Of a stretch of 64,000 nucleotides of DNA, positions 11,330 through 22,429 are shown piece after piece. How positions within the stretch are numbered: position 1 is the stretch's first letter; each line of letters opens with the position of its first letter. Made by a program: the position numbers and the translations under genes. The stretch comes from Porites lobata (lineage: Eukaryota > Cnidaria > Anthozoa > Scleractinia > Poritidae), in contig CALNXK010000132.1 in NCBI GenBank assembly GCA_942486035.1, positions 1,570,720-1,634,719 on the forward strand, read 5' to 3'. The notes under the pieces are model-generated. The model did no database searches. It was given only the letters and a program-made list of their open reading frames with translations, and was not told where the DNA came from.

Positions 11330-13170
11330 TTGGGGAAAGGTAGTCAGTTTTGGTTTGAATTGTCAGGAGGTTATAAAAAAAAACAAGGGTTTGCAAAGTC
11401 AGGATCCTGTTGTATATCTGTAGGTCATCTTGATTATTTTGCTATTCAAGTGTTGCAAAGTGCCTATTTAGAATGAATTGTCTCCTGTCAAAGAGTGAAA
11501 TATAGTATTTTTATCGTCTGAAACATTTACTCCACTCCTACTAAGTCTGAAGGTCGACTTAAACTTAAACTTATTAGTCTAAGATCACATATCTTTAATG
11601 CACATTAATGCTGTTCAAGAGGCATGCAAAAAAAAATGTAAAGCCAACCAAATTACTCTAGAGATTCTGAAATATTATGAGAAAATGCCAAAGTGACCCC
11701 AAACCAAACAGTTACCATGCAACCCTTCATATCTCACCCAGCCCGTGGATAGAATCAGGACCAGTGTACATTACCAAACCTGATAATATGTATGGGCAAT
11801 TAATAATCTATTCATTGTCAGATATCACTGAACGTACCAGAATCACCAAATACCCAGTCATGCCCATGACACCCTAAATAAGCCAGCTATCTCAGTGCCT
11901 AATGTTACAAAGGTCATTATCAGCTAGATGTCACAACCAAAAGGCAAAAAAATGATCATGGAGTGAACTAACAAATACAATGATTACCCCCATCCTATCC
12001 AATTCAATATTTACCAAGACAGCAAATTGTCTTCAGTGATTAAATCACAGAAAAGTATTAAGAATACCCAAACTGCCTTAACTGTCTACTGAAGCATAAC
12101 AAGAATGTCCTGTCATTTAATTTATTAAGAGGAGCTTTACTTTTTCTTCCAAATAAAATATTCTCAAAATAGTTACCAAGGTCGGTCATTGACAGCTGAT
12201 TCTTTCCTTTTCCCCTTAATAACTTGTCCTTCAGTAACGTGTCGTCTTCGGATAGACAAGGAATCAGGGAGTATCCCTGACGTTTCGAAACAATTGTTGG
12301 TAAATGAAATTGCGATTATACTTAATGAAAAGTTAACGATAAAGAATTTTTACTCGTCACATTTGTCTTGTTTTAAAAAAACCTTTTACAAGGGCAAACA
12401 TAATAGCATATTTGAAACACATTTGTCCTACATTTCTTCGAGACAAGTGTAATAACAGATTTGTCTTACAATTGCGACATTTGTTGGGTGGACAAATCTG
12501 ACATCAGATTTGTCTTAGATTTGAATTTGAGGCAAATATCATCAATTCCATTTCCCTTCCAGTAAAATTAAAACAACCTGTATAAGCTGGCAAGAAAAAT
12601 TGTCCTTTCTGTTCACAGGGTCTACAGCAACGTCCCAATTTGGCTATTAATCATAACTATAACAAAATTCTCAAATCTGATTGGTTCTCAACTGCCCTGA
12701 TTTCAGCCTTAATTGGACAGTTAAATAGGACAGTACGCGTCATGCCTAAGTAATTGGTCGACAGTACGCGCCATCACGCGCGTGCTTAAATGGTTTTTTT
12801 TTTTTCATTGCTAGCGAAAAAATCTTGGAATTTCTTGTGTTTTGATTTAAAAAGAGCCCTATATATCACAAATTTTGTTGTGATTAAACAAATCGGACTC
12901 CCGCTACGCAGTCGTCCGATTTTGTTAATCACTCGTATGATTACAGACCGAATTGGACTCCACTCAGTCCTGTTACCATTACAAATTATTAACAAGTCCG
13001 CTTTCTGAATGCTGCATTCTGTAATAAGGTTTAATAGACTGGCATTTTGATGATCACAACGGTCTCTCGTAATGGTAAGTTACAGAAGTGACCAGAAGTC
13101 GGCATACGGGTTGCAGAAAACGGCTCGGTAGATCGAGGTGGTTCGATCTCGGTTCACGCTGGAACCTGAT
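11330..13170. other. No gene seen; short hairpins only
   Basis: AT-rich sequence without a convincing ORF. A small hairpin (AATCGGAC at 12891-12898 with GTCCGATT at 12914-12921) sits in a region with several GCGCGTGC/GTACGCG phrases, probably part of a repeat whose ends I could not define. Confidence 0.35.
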
Positions 13171-13369
13171 CGATGATAATGGTAAAGAATTGTAAATTGG
13201 AGACTGCGAGACTGAGAAACCCTGGTTTTAAAATTCGAGGCCGTGATTTAAAAACTCCGAAACGCACGGAGTCACCTGAAAACGAGACTTCGAGACCGGC
13301 ATCACAAACGCTTCTGAGATCTTCGAAATCGGGCCAAACTTTTCGCGAGACCCACGTTTTCTGTGTCCC

Positions 13370-13922
13370 TGATGATGTTTTCCTCGAGTTAACCGTTAAC
13401 AGGTGCGGTTAGAAAACACCGCATTCACCTACTAAGGAAAACGAGGAGCTAACGTAGCATTATCACTGGAAGGATAATGGCAAATGAACGTCATGTTTCC
13501 CTTATGTTTTGCTGTCAAATGAAAACCCGCGAAAAACTCTACGTTTGGCCACCGCGGAAAACAACAGAAAACGCTTAGAAAACAACATCTTCGTCGATGT
13601 TTTTCTAGAGGTGGAAAACCGTAGGTTAATGACATGTTTTCCTTGCGTTAACTGTTAACAAATACAGTAGGAAAATGCCGCACAAACTGCGCGTTCACCT
13701 GGTCTGGAAAATACATGTAAACGCCTTGTAAAATACGGTGTTTGCCTGAGATTTTCAAGTGCAGGAAAACGCCAAGTTAACTCCCAATTTTCCTTGGATT
13801 CACACAAGGAAAATTAGCAATTTTTGGGATGTTTTCAGGAGTGGGAAAACAGATGGTGAATGCCGAATTTTCTAGGATTTACCGTTTTGTAAAATTATTG
13901 GTAAATGAGGGTTTTCTTGCCG
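13370..13922. repeat. Cluster of GGAAAAC/GTTTTCC motifs
   Basis: About 16 occurrences of GGAAAA(C/T), AGAAAAC or their complements lie within roughly 550 bp, in both orientations, with partly similar contexts such as GTTTTCC followed by GTTAAC-containing text at 13377 and 13637. The block ends with gggttttcttgccgtg. Such clustering resembles subterminal transposase-binding repeats of DNA transposons; that role is inference. Confidence 0.5.
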
Positions 13923-13923
13923 T

Positions 13924-14167
13924 GAGGAGAGCGAAGACGTCTCAGTCATACGTGAAGGATGGAATGAATATCATGGACACTTCTATTTGTTTGTGTTTAA
14001 TATAAACCAGCAAATTGGTGTTGATCCTGAGGGCTTTCCTGCTAAACACATTGCCCTCTACTATTCGGAGAAAGTACCAGGCGAGAAATGGCAAATCATC
14101 TCAGCCTACCCATTTAACTGGGCGTTCTATTCACAATTCCTAAGTAGGAAGAACAGATCCCACTAAT
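13924..14167 (+). pseudogene. Orphan coding segment, function unknown
   Basis: One plus-strand frame stays open from the end of the GGAAAAC cluster to a TAA near 14164. It has protein-like composition with many aromatic residues (EGWNEYHGHFYLFVFNINQQ... then AKHIALYYSEKVPG). It begins immediately after the repeat cluster and has no ATG, so it looks like an exon or a gene fragment truncated by an insertion. CTAA|GTAGGA near 14140 could be a splice donor. The family is not recognised. Confidence 0.4.
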
Positions 14168-14433
14168 TGTCTTATGACAAAAACGGTTCTTTTAGGAACC
14201 ACCACATCAATAAAAGTCATGACCAATATTCAGAAAGACTTCTTTATTTTGTAGTCAACTTTCGTCGGGAACGGGCTTAGCGCAACGCGTTAAGTCTTAG
14301 TACTGACGCCAGGTAACTTTAGTTTAAGCTTACAGGTTCAAATCTTTCTTTCTTTCAGGTCTTCTTTTTTCTCTAAGACTCTACGAGTTTCCAAGCAAAA
14401 TCCAAGCGAACATGAATTAACATACAAAACCAT

Positions 14434-14685
14434 TCACTGGAACGCGTTAACTAGACACACACATTCTAGGTGTTCGAGTTTCATCATGAATGATTCGTTG
14501 ACATTATCTAAATTATCCACGGATAAGATCATTTGTTCCAGAATCCTCTCCTTCAGTCTGTATCTTGCTTCGCTTTCGGCTAGGTTCCGATAAACCCTTA
14601 CGTCTTTTTCGTCGCGCGACATGATTAAACTGTCAACAATTGGTGATTCCCTGATCTTTAGAACGTTTTTGCTCTCGGGCGCCAT
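14434..14685 (-). CDS. Hypothetical protein, 83 aa
   Basis: A minus-strand ORF from ATG at 14685 (context CAAGATGGCG, a good eukaryotic start) to TAA at 14434. The sequence is charged and helical (SEARYRLKERILEQMILSVDN). No signal peptide, membrane segment or known motif is seen. It abuts the broken left edge of the Polinton-like block, so it could be a short gene or a first exon whose continuation was lost. Function unknown. Confidence 0.4.
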   Translation of the reverse strand: MAPESKNVLKIRESPIVDSLIMSRDEKDVRVYRNLAESEARYRLKERILEQMILSVDNLDNVNESFMMKLEHLECVCLVNAFQ

Positions 14686-14751
14686 CTTGAATTTTTAATT
14701 TGATTGACAACTGAGAACAATAGCCTAAAACAATAGGCGGCGGCGGCATCC

Positions 14752-16230
14752 TTTGAGACCACTACTGACGCCTACCACTACTGGGATGCTATGTTAAAAA
14801 TGACTGGTATTAAACTTGAGCTTATGACAGATGTTGATATGTTCCAGTTTATTGAAAAGGGATTGCGTGGTGGGATTTCCTATATTGCTAACTGATATGG
14901 GGAAGCAAATAATAAATACATGAAAGAGTACAACAAAGAAAAACCCAGCAAGTATATTATGTATCTGGACGCTGATAATTTATACGGTTACGCGATGAGC
15001 CAATATCTTCCATCAGGTGGATTTAAATGGCTAACAGAAAAGCAAATTGAGAAGATTATGAATAAGTCAATATTACCAGGTAATAGAAAAGGATATATAC
15101 TAGATGTTGATTTAGAATATCAAGAAGAGTTGCATGAAATGCATAATGATTATCCTTTGGCAGCAGAAAAAATGAAGGTAACAAAAGAGATGCTTTCACC
15201 ATACTGTTAAACTATCCAGGAGAAGTGTGGAGTAACAATAGGGCAGGTAGCCAAATTAACCCCAACATTAACAGAAAAGAAGAATTATGTATTGCACTAC
15301 AGGAATTTGCAACTTTATCTATCACTTGGTCTAAAATTGAAAAAAGTCCACAGAGTATTAGAATTTGATCAGAGCCCATGGTTGAGACAATGCATTGATT
15401 TCAATACACAGAAGCGTGCCGGTGCAAAAAATTCTTTTGAAAAGGACTTTGTCAAGCTTATGAATAACAGTGTTTTTGGCAAAACTTGTGAAAATTTAAG
15501 AAAGCGTGTTGATGTAAGATTGGTGACTGATCAAAATAAGTTATCCAAACTTGCAAGCAAGCCAACATATGTTAAAAGTAAAATATTCACTGAGGACCTT
15601 GTTGCGTTTCATAAAATCAAAGAAACACTAAAACTTGATAGACCAGATTATGTTGGAATGTGCATTTTAGATCTTTCAAAGACACTCATGTATGATTTTC
15701 ATTACAATTACATTAAAAAGAGATACAATAACAAGGCTAAATTATTATTTACAGATAAAGACAGCCTTTGTTATGAAATAGAAACACAGGATATTTATGA
15801 GGAGTTATGGCAGGATAGAAATTTGTTTGACAACATTGATTATCCAAAAGACAGTAATTTTTTTGATTCAACAAACAAAAAAGTTATCGGTAAATTTAAA
15901 GATGAAGCAGCAGGCATGCCTATTGTGGAATTTATTGGACTCAGCAGTAAAATGTATTCTTATGTGAAAGACAATGGTAAAAATGAAAAGACCGCTAAGG
16001 GTGTCAGAAAAGATGTTATAAAGAAGAATATTACTCATGAGAATTATGAAGATTGCTTATTGAATGGGAAACAAACGTTACACAGTATGCGCACAATTAG
16101 GAGTGACCATCATCAACTTGGTAGCTATGAGTTAAACAAAATTAGTTTGAGCTTCTTTGATGATAAAAGATATATCCATGAGGATGGAATATATGGTTAT
16201 GCTTACGGCCATTATCAAATAAAAAACTAA
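14752..16230 (+). pseudogene. Protein-primed family B DNA polymerase, C-terminal part
   Basis: One frame runs the whole length with stops at 14893-14895 (TGA) and 15208-15210 (TAA). Motif A is DADNLYGYAM (first Asp at 14968), motif B is KLMNNSVFGKT (near 15454) and motif C is FTDKDSLCYE (near 15751). The two Asp residues of motif C remain, but the residue between them is Lys where Thr is usual. The exonuclease domain and the start of the polymerase are absent. The C-terminus has GKFKDEAAG, GLSSKMYSYVKD and GYAYGHY, shared with a second copy at 32045-32505. In intact elements this enzyme replicates the linear genome from a terminal protein. This copy cannot be functional. Confidence 0.8.
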
Positions 16231-16249
16231 CAAAACTGGTGGCCACCAG

Positions 16250-16330
16250 ACCTTCTCAGGAGGACCCCCCATTTTCCCATCCCTACCCTTCCCCCATCAT
16301 CCCCATTCCCCCACTCCCTCCTGAGAAGGT
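16250..16330. terminator. Hairpin with C-rich loop between polymerase and capsid relics
   Basis: A perfect 14-bp inverted repeat (ACCTTCTCAGGAGG at 16250-16263, CCTCCTGAGAAGGT at 16317-16330) flanks about 53 bases that are almost all pyrimidine on the plus strand. It follows the polymerase stop by 20 bp. It may mark a transcript end in the element; that role is inferred. Confidence 0.4.
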
Positions 16331-16535
16331 TCTTTTATTGTCAACCCCAGGCCGGCCATTTTAAAAACACAAAAACACCAGTAGCGGCATCATCAATAGA
16401 AAATCCACAAACAAGAGAGCTAAGAGATTATGAGATCAATGAACGAGTAAATCAATTATTATCTGGGGGCCGAGTGAGAAAATTTATCTAATTATTATCT
16501 AAGGCCAGATGAAAATTTATGTAATCTATTAATAT

Positions 16536-17836
16536 ATGAAATCTTTTAGGGATCCAAAATATGTGGAAAGACATGAAGATGTTATTTTTTACCTAGAAAC
16601 AGCATTGAATACAACTGTTGCAAATAATGCTAATCAGAAAAAGGATGGCTACAGATTTGTTGTTGATAACAGCGGAGAGGTTACACCATTCGACTGGTAA
16701 ATGCTCTAATCAGTCTTGATTTCAAAGTAAATTCGCTGGCCAATGGAGGTAATATTGCAGTAGCAGTTCATAATGGTATCGTGAATAGGTCTTACTCATT
16801 TTGAAAACATTTTGATATTAAGTTAAATGGTAAAAAGGTGTACGATTGTATTGATGCAAATCACGCTGTTAATATTGAAAATTTGCTTGAGTACAGTCCA
16901 TCCTACGCTGCAAAAACAGCGACTAATGAGTTTTTCTACCTTGATACATCCAGATCAGCGGAAGAGCGGAAATTTGAAGTTAGTGGTACAAATCAGTTAG
17001 CCAAAAGACGAGCAGCTTACAATAAAGTTTTTGCCCTTCGGAAAGCACTTCTGGGTACCTCATCCACAGTAAACACTGAAATACCATTGAACAGTTATTC
17101 ATTTTTCGAAATGTTAGAAGATGAGCTGTTGCCCAATACAAGGGTTGAAATGAATTTTGAAATTGAGTCAGATTGTAATCTAATTTGGCAAGCCGGGGCT
17201 GATTGTGGGGTGGTTATCACCAGAATACAATTGTTTGTTCCACGAATAACTTTTAACAGTGAAGGCCAATCATAATACATGAGCCAATATCTTAAAACGC
17301 ACACGTGGACTTAATTGAGAGAAAATATTGAAAGATCAAATAGCAGCCGACAGAGAGCTGGACATTTCAGAATCTCAACTGGTATTTCGAAACCCAGGCA
17401 CGTTTTTGTATTTATAATCAATGATGCAAATATTGATGCCCAGACGGCTAATCCATTCTTGTATAATACATTCTCTGTCTCAACTGACCAAAGAACCTTA
17501 TCTAATTGTCATCTGGAGGTTGGGAACGGTAACGATTATACACCAACTACTGATATGACCCGTGTTTACAGGGATGTTCTGAAATATGATCACAAAAATA
17601 ATGAATGTGGTGAAGGGTCATTACTCAATAGAGCTAATTTAAGTAACCTATTTCCCTTTTTATATTCTGATTTAACAAAACAAAAAATGGACATTAAGGA
17701 CGGCACCAAAAAGCTTACATTTAAATATGAGCTATCTGGAACAACGACAACAGCCTATTCTGTTTACGTATTGACTCTCTATGGGCAAGATGTTGAACTA
17801 ATCCAGAGGGATGTTAAAATAATACTCAGATCATAA
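16536..17836 (+). pseudogene. Capsid-like protein (probable double jelly-roll major capsid), broken
   Basis: It starts at ATG 16536. The first 54 codons are in one frame, then a frameshift near 16700 leads to the frame that runs to 17836, with stops at 16802-16804, 17273-17275 and 17312-17314. About 430 codons are recognisable. The sequence is beta-rich with few charged helices and ends in a segment compatible with a jelly-roll C-terminus. Its place between polymerase and protease, and its length, fit the major capsid protein of Polinton-like elements. I recognise it as a recurrent cnidarian family, but assignment to the double jelly-roll fold is inference; structure prediction would decide. 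Confidence 0.6.
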
Positions 17837-17880
17837 ATTAAGTAACATTAAAATTATGTAACGTATAACATATAGACGTT

Positions 17881-18716
17881 ATGACAAAATATTATTCTTA
17901 TGGAGTGTCCCTCAGCAAAGGACAATTGGAAAAGCTTTCGCGAGTTTACAACAATAATTCAGCAATAACAATCAGACTTGCCAAAAATGAATTAACTGGT
18001 CCACATGAATTAATGCTCAAAAAAACTCAGATCAATAAATTGAAAAAAGCAAAGAGCCAGGGTGCTGGGCCAGATATTAAAGATCAAAAACACAAATTAG
18101 AAGAGCTATTAAACATGATGGTAGATTATGGGGATCATTAATAAGTTTAGGAAGCAAGTTGTGACCAATGGCCGTGCCTCTAGCTAAAAAGGCTATCGCA
18201 CCGATTGAACGGGAACTTTATCCGGCTTAGCCAGTCTAGGTGTGGATAAAATATTTGGAAAGGGCCAACGAAGAAGTTTTCTTATTCCACAGGATAAAAT
18301 AGCACAATTGTTCTAATACAAGCATTTACTGTCCGCAGGCCAGAAAAAGGATATTCTTAATACTCTCCAGTCAGGAGGTCAACTGGTTATCAAACCAACG
18401 AGAACACAGCAGGGTGGGTTTTTAGGAACTTTACTAGCAAGTATAGGAGTCCCTCTGTTACTAAACGCATTGGCGGGAAAGGGTCTCCAAGCAGATAGAA
18501 CTGGCACCACTAATACAATGCCAGTATACGTTCGTGGTGGTACAACTAATGGCCATGGAATATATAATCCGTATCCTTATATGTCACCACCCTTTTTTGG
18601 AACATGGAACATGGAACAATCCAGTTGGTGCGGGAGTAAAAAAAAAAAAAATGAAGAGGAAAGGGATTGCTGCTCGGCAAAAACAGTCCATTCAATTCAA
18701 TCCCAATTCTAGGAAC
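17881..18716 (+). pseudogene. Gly-rich structural-type protein relic of the Polinton-like block
   Basis: An ATG at 17881 opens 86 codons (MTKYYSYGVSLSKGQLEKLS..., a Lys-rich helix), after which stops and frameshifts break the frame. Coding-like text continues in other frames: a hydrophobic, Gly/Ala/Leu-rich segment (FLGTLLASIGVPLLLNAL) near 18420 and a Pro/Tyr/Gly-rich tail (GIYNPYPYMSPPFFGTW) near 18560. A basic N-terminal region, hydrophobic middle and Pro-rich end suggest a minor virion or membrane-active protein. The family function is unknown to me. Confidence 0.5.
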
Positions 18717-19187
18717 AATACTAAAAAATTCATCAACAAACCATTGTCAAATATTGATTTGTTACACTTGGTCAAACAACTTGGAATAAAATATTTCAGA
18801 GGTATTTATAGCCGCGATAATTTACCAGAGAAAATACACAGATTGGAAACAGGAACAGTAAATTTAGACGAATCAATTGGCGGGGGAAGTCATTGGATTT
18901 GTTATAAAAGTGTGGATAAAGAATTTTGTGAATACTTTAATCCGTTTGGATTGATCATGCCTAATGAGATCAAAAACTATCTGAAAACAAGTGGTAAAAA
19001 AATTGTGTATTCGTCCGATGAAATACTAGAAAGAGACGGTGTTTTGTGCGGTTATTGGTGCTTATATTACCTTTTGGAGAGACAAAAAGGTAAATCATTA
19101 TTAGATGTTATACATAACACCAAATTCAGTTTCACAGATCAAATGAGGAATCACAACTTTTTGATAAACTATTTCAAATTAATGTAA
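18651..19187 (+). CDS. Adenain-like cysteine protease (C5-type), 178 aa frame
   Basis: The frame is open from ATG 18651 to TAA 19187. The first 25 or so codons overlap the tail of the preceding gene, so the true start may be later. The catalytic layout is GGGSHWICY (His codon at 18891), EYFNPFGL (Asn at 18939) and LCGYWC (first Cys at 19047). This matches the His...acid...Cys order of adenovirus-type maturation proteases, except that the acid position holds Asn. Asn can support a Cys-His pair in papain-like enzymes, so loss of activity is not certain. The role in relatives is cleavage of capsid precursors. This is the best-preserved gene of the block. Confidence 0.75.
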   Translation: MKRKGIAARQKQSIQFNPNSRNNTKKFINKPLSNIDLLHLVKQLGIKYFRGIYSRDNLPEKIHRLETGTVNLDESIGGGSHWICYKSVDKEFCEYFNPFGLIMPNEIKNYLKTSGKKIVYSSDEILERDGVLCGYWCLYYLLERQKGKSLLDVIHNTKFSFTDQMRNHNFLINYFKLM

Positions 19188-19192
19188 TCTAA

Positions 19193-19302
19193 ATGTATAG
19201 AATGTCAGAAAAGTTCTGTGTTTATTGCAGAGAAGTTACTCCGCATTATGTAAATGAATATGGATGTTTTGAGTGCTGCAACTGTGAGCCCTTGAGTGAC
19301 AG
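19193..19302 (+). pseudogene. CxxC-rich acidic-tail protein, 5' part (split by a transposon)
   Basis: It starts at ATG 19193 (or 19202), six bases after the protease stop. Two Cys pairs (CVYC and CCNC) suggest a small zinc ribbon. The frame is cut at 19302 by the TIR transposon and resumes at 23514-23585, where a Ser/Asp-rich tail (SSYDSSYAPDSSDSD) and a TAA follow. Without the insertion and one copy of the target duplication the frame is continuous. Function unknown; zinc binding is inferred. Confidence 0.6.
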
Positions 19303-19349
19303 CAGGGCGTAAGAAGCTAGGACGTTGAAACGAGCGGGGTAGAGCGATC

Positions 19350-21258
19350 TAGCTGTGATCAGGAGCCGAGTACTTGGAGCCTTCATCTCCCATATAAGCC
19401 CTTGGAGTCAACCCTTTCCGACGAAAAATTATTTATAGAAATAGCTTTCGCGGAATATTTTTCACGCCTTCTTAGTAATATCCAATCAGAGCAGAGCTAT
19501 GATCATACGTCACACGCTGAGTCACAGAGGCGCGATTTGAATTGCTGCCAACAATGGCGGTAGCCAGCGTGGAAGAGTTATGTGATGATAGTTCTGATCT
19601 TCTATCGGGTTAAAAATACCCACTTAAAGCCTAATAACAAAAAGAAAAAGGTGATACACTCATGCGACGTCTTCAAGTTTGCTTGTAATCTTGACAGTTG
19701 GCTGCATATCATACGTTTTATCACGAACAACATTAAGTCCCGGCCCTCCACAGCGGGTAAATAAATATTGAAAATCAACCTCTTTAGTTACTTTACTTAA
19801 CTGGTTAACTCACTTGTGCAGTGCTTTGGAGCTTTTTACTAATTCCACAAAGGACCACAATGCATCAACCCACAGTTAATTTTGAAGTAAAAAGTATGTT
19901 GTTCCAACTGTGTTACAGATCGAACACGGACTGCATCTTTCGCTTGCGCGGCGACTGTAATTGTGCGAGATCTGAGGTCGCGAATTATGAACGGAGTTTT
20001 CTAAGCCAAATTAATGTGGCTGTGGATGGAAATGGCTGTTAATGATATACAATCTCAACGGCAAATATTTGAAGAGGACATATCAAACGAAACAAACGAG
20101 ATGTTCAGCAGGAATGAAATCGAATTAAAAGCGAAATTTATTGTTGTGTACCTAACATACTGAGGGTTTCATTCACTCAATACAACAACTGTCGATACAG
20201 AATCTACTGAGCCTGGTATTTTTCTCTTGCTACTAAGAAACTAAGTAACATGTAAACAAGGAAAATAGCAGGCAGTCATAAAATTAAAAAAGGAGCTAGC
20301 CGATGGGGCTAGCGACTTCAAAAGATTAAAATCCTTGAATGAAAGGTTCTCGGAGGTTTTACAGCGGAAGTTAGATGTTTCGGCATGTCACGTGCTCCTG
20401 CATATTCCTTTTGCGGTTATTTGAGGTCTACAAGTTTTTGCTGCGGCCATGAAATCTTGTAGCATCTTGAGAAATAGTGTGATTGGCAAACAGTGTTTAA
20501 TTTCTTCCTGAGTTTGACAATTCTGCACTCAAAGGGTTTTTGTAGCTTTCATGTCTTGTGGCAACTAAATAATAACTTATATAGCAACATCAAAATAAAT
20601 AAAAATCCGGACAACAGAAACCTATACCTTTCTTCACTTCGACAAAATCATGAGGAAAACATCTTGATTGTCGCTGTCCCAGGTTGCGGTAGATAAGACA
20701 CAGAAGACACCACATTTTCTACTTAAAAAGGCGCCAAATTGCCTCCGATTTGCCGGTTCCTCGATCTGCCGTTACAGACCTTACCGTAAGCGCTCCAATT
20801 CCCTTTAAAAAGTCTGGCTCTTCAATAAAGAGTTTCAATTTTTAATTCTTTGAAAAGCTCCTTTTAAATAAGGGCGATGGAATACAACATTACGAGCAAA
20901 TTTAAACATCCGAACAGTGCTACAACTTTAAACAAGACCTGGTGCGTTGCAACAAAATATAGCAATATTTTTAAGCCAGATTACATATTATTTATATTAA
21001 CTCGAAACCAGCTTTCCTCGGTTGAAAGGGAAGGAACGGAGGCAGGAGCTACAGTGATGGAACAAGGAGTAAACTTGTTGGCCAATTTCCCTTTCGTCGC
21101 CATTTTTTTCTCACTACAGAAATATCCGGACGTCCTCGAAAACACATTAATTTCGCGGGAAAGCCTGTTCTAAAAATAATTCTTTACGGGAATGGGTTGA
21201 CTCAAGGGTACAGCACATATGGAGGCTCCAAGTAATCGGCTCCTGCTGTGATGCAAGG
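19350..21258. repeat. Imperfect inverted repeat inside the 4.2 kb transposon
   Basis: Sequence at 19350-19430 (gatcaggagccgag...cttggagcc...gagtcaaccctt) recurs inverted at 21189-21258 (gggttgactcaagg...ggctccaagtaatcggctcctg). It may mark a nested element or an internal duplication. Two short ATG reading frames in GC-richer contexts follow CCAAT-like text (ATGGCGGTAGCC at 19555; ATGGCGGACATT at 21290), but neither extends beyond about 30 codons. Confidence 0.5.
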
Positions 21259-21908
21259 GTCTGGGTACTACCAAAGAGACAAAACAAGATGGCGGACATT
21301 ATACTGGACCGTCAGAGAGATTGCCTAGCGAACGTTAGCCATTATCCTGTGCCATTCATTTACTGCGATCAATAGCGACGGAACAACTTATTTTTTTCTC
21401 ACGTTCGTTTTCTGTTTCGTTCAATTTTCCCCCGCGAACAAATATCTGTATTGAATATAGTTCCACCTCCGTGACCTGTATTAAAATTTCGTGACTTGGT
21501 AAGAAAATGGCATGACAACTCAGATGAGAGCACTGACATCACTTTTAGACAAATATTATCGGTCCTCCACTTGAGTTTAATATCAAGTTGTGTAATTCAT
21601 CATCTGCTATGGCATTTATTTTTTGCTGCCCAGTTTCAAGACCAGATGATCTGTTTTCACTATTAAAGTTTGGATTTGTTGGTGTACATCAGTATTCTTC
21701 TATAAACACCTTATTGAGCTATCTCCAATATTGAGCATTACAGTTGGACAGATTGTGAAAACTTAAGTCCAGGTAAATTTAAAACATAATAAAATCATCG
21801 TTATTTTTTATCTTATATATACAGTAGTACAATCAAAAGATAAGGCACCTCCAGGAAATCAAGTTGGTCCCTACTACTCTTCAGTCATTTTCTTTTACTC
21901 TCTATGAG

Positions 21909-22197
21909 GTAGCCTGCGTGCAGACGATAACTAAACTCTGATTAGTACCGTCTGCGAAGCAGCGCAGAGATCCTTGTTATGGACCCCCAACGGACTCAAC
22001 GAATTACCGGAAGTGCGTTTTGAATTCCCCTTCAACCTGATTGGCGATTACGACAAACAAAACAAAGGCCTTTTTTAACTGGCCAATCGTGGCGCGTACT
22101 CAAATCTGGGTACACAGCTGGAAGTCCAGAACAAGGATTTCGGCGCTGTTTCGTAGACGGAGTTAACCAGAGTTTAATTTCGTCTGCGCGCAGGCTA
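21909..22197. mobile_element. 289-bp MITE with TAGCCTGCG termini and 8-bp target duplication
   Basis: The ends are inverted: left TAGCCTGCGTGCAGACG, right complement TAGCCTGCGCGCAGACG. They continue with weaker similarity through TAAACTCTG. The flanking 8-bp direct repeat TCTATGAG lies at 21901-21908 and 22198-22205. It is nested in the 4.2 kb transposon. The GCGTGCAGACG core also occurs in the ends of the element at 27950. Size and duplication suggest a hAT-type MITE. Confidence 0.8.
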
Positions 22198-22207
22198 TCT
22201 ATGAGAG

Positions 22208-22427
22208 TGCTTTCCAAAAGTCAGAACTGGCCGGCCGGACCATAATCAGACCAGACATTTTGGCAATGCAATAGGCTTTTTCCAAGAAGTTTTGCTGAAA
22301 AACCATCCCCTTTGTGCATAATATTTAGGATTTGACAGATCTGGATGGTTAGTTTTGATTAAAAATGAACTACTCATTACGATGGGAATGGGCTGGCGGG
22401 TCAGTTCTGACAAATGGAAAGCTCCCT
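22208..22427. mobile_element. MITE with GCTTTCCA...GTCAGAACTG termini
   Basis: Left GCTTTCCAAAAGTCAGAACT and the right-end complement GCTTTCCATTTGTCAGAACT are close inverted copies, followed by GCC/GGCC-rich text on both sides. It is about 220 bp and non-coding. It lies immediately beside the previous MITE. Confidence 0.55.
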
Positions 22428-22429
22428 AA

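Noticed and set aside
13135..13165. tRNA-like GGTTCGATCTC near 13139
   Set aside because: No cloverleaf arms could be built around it.
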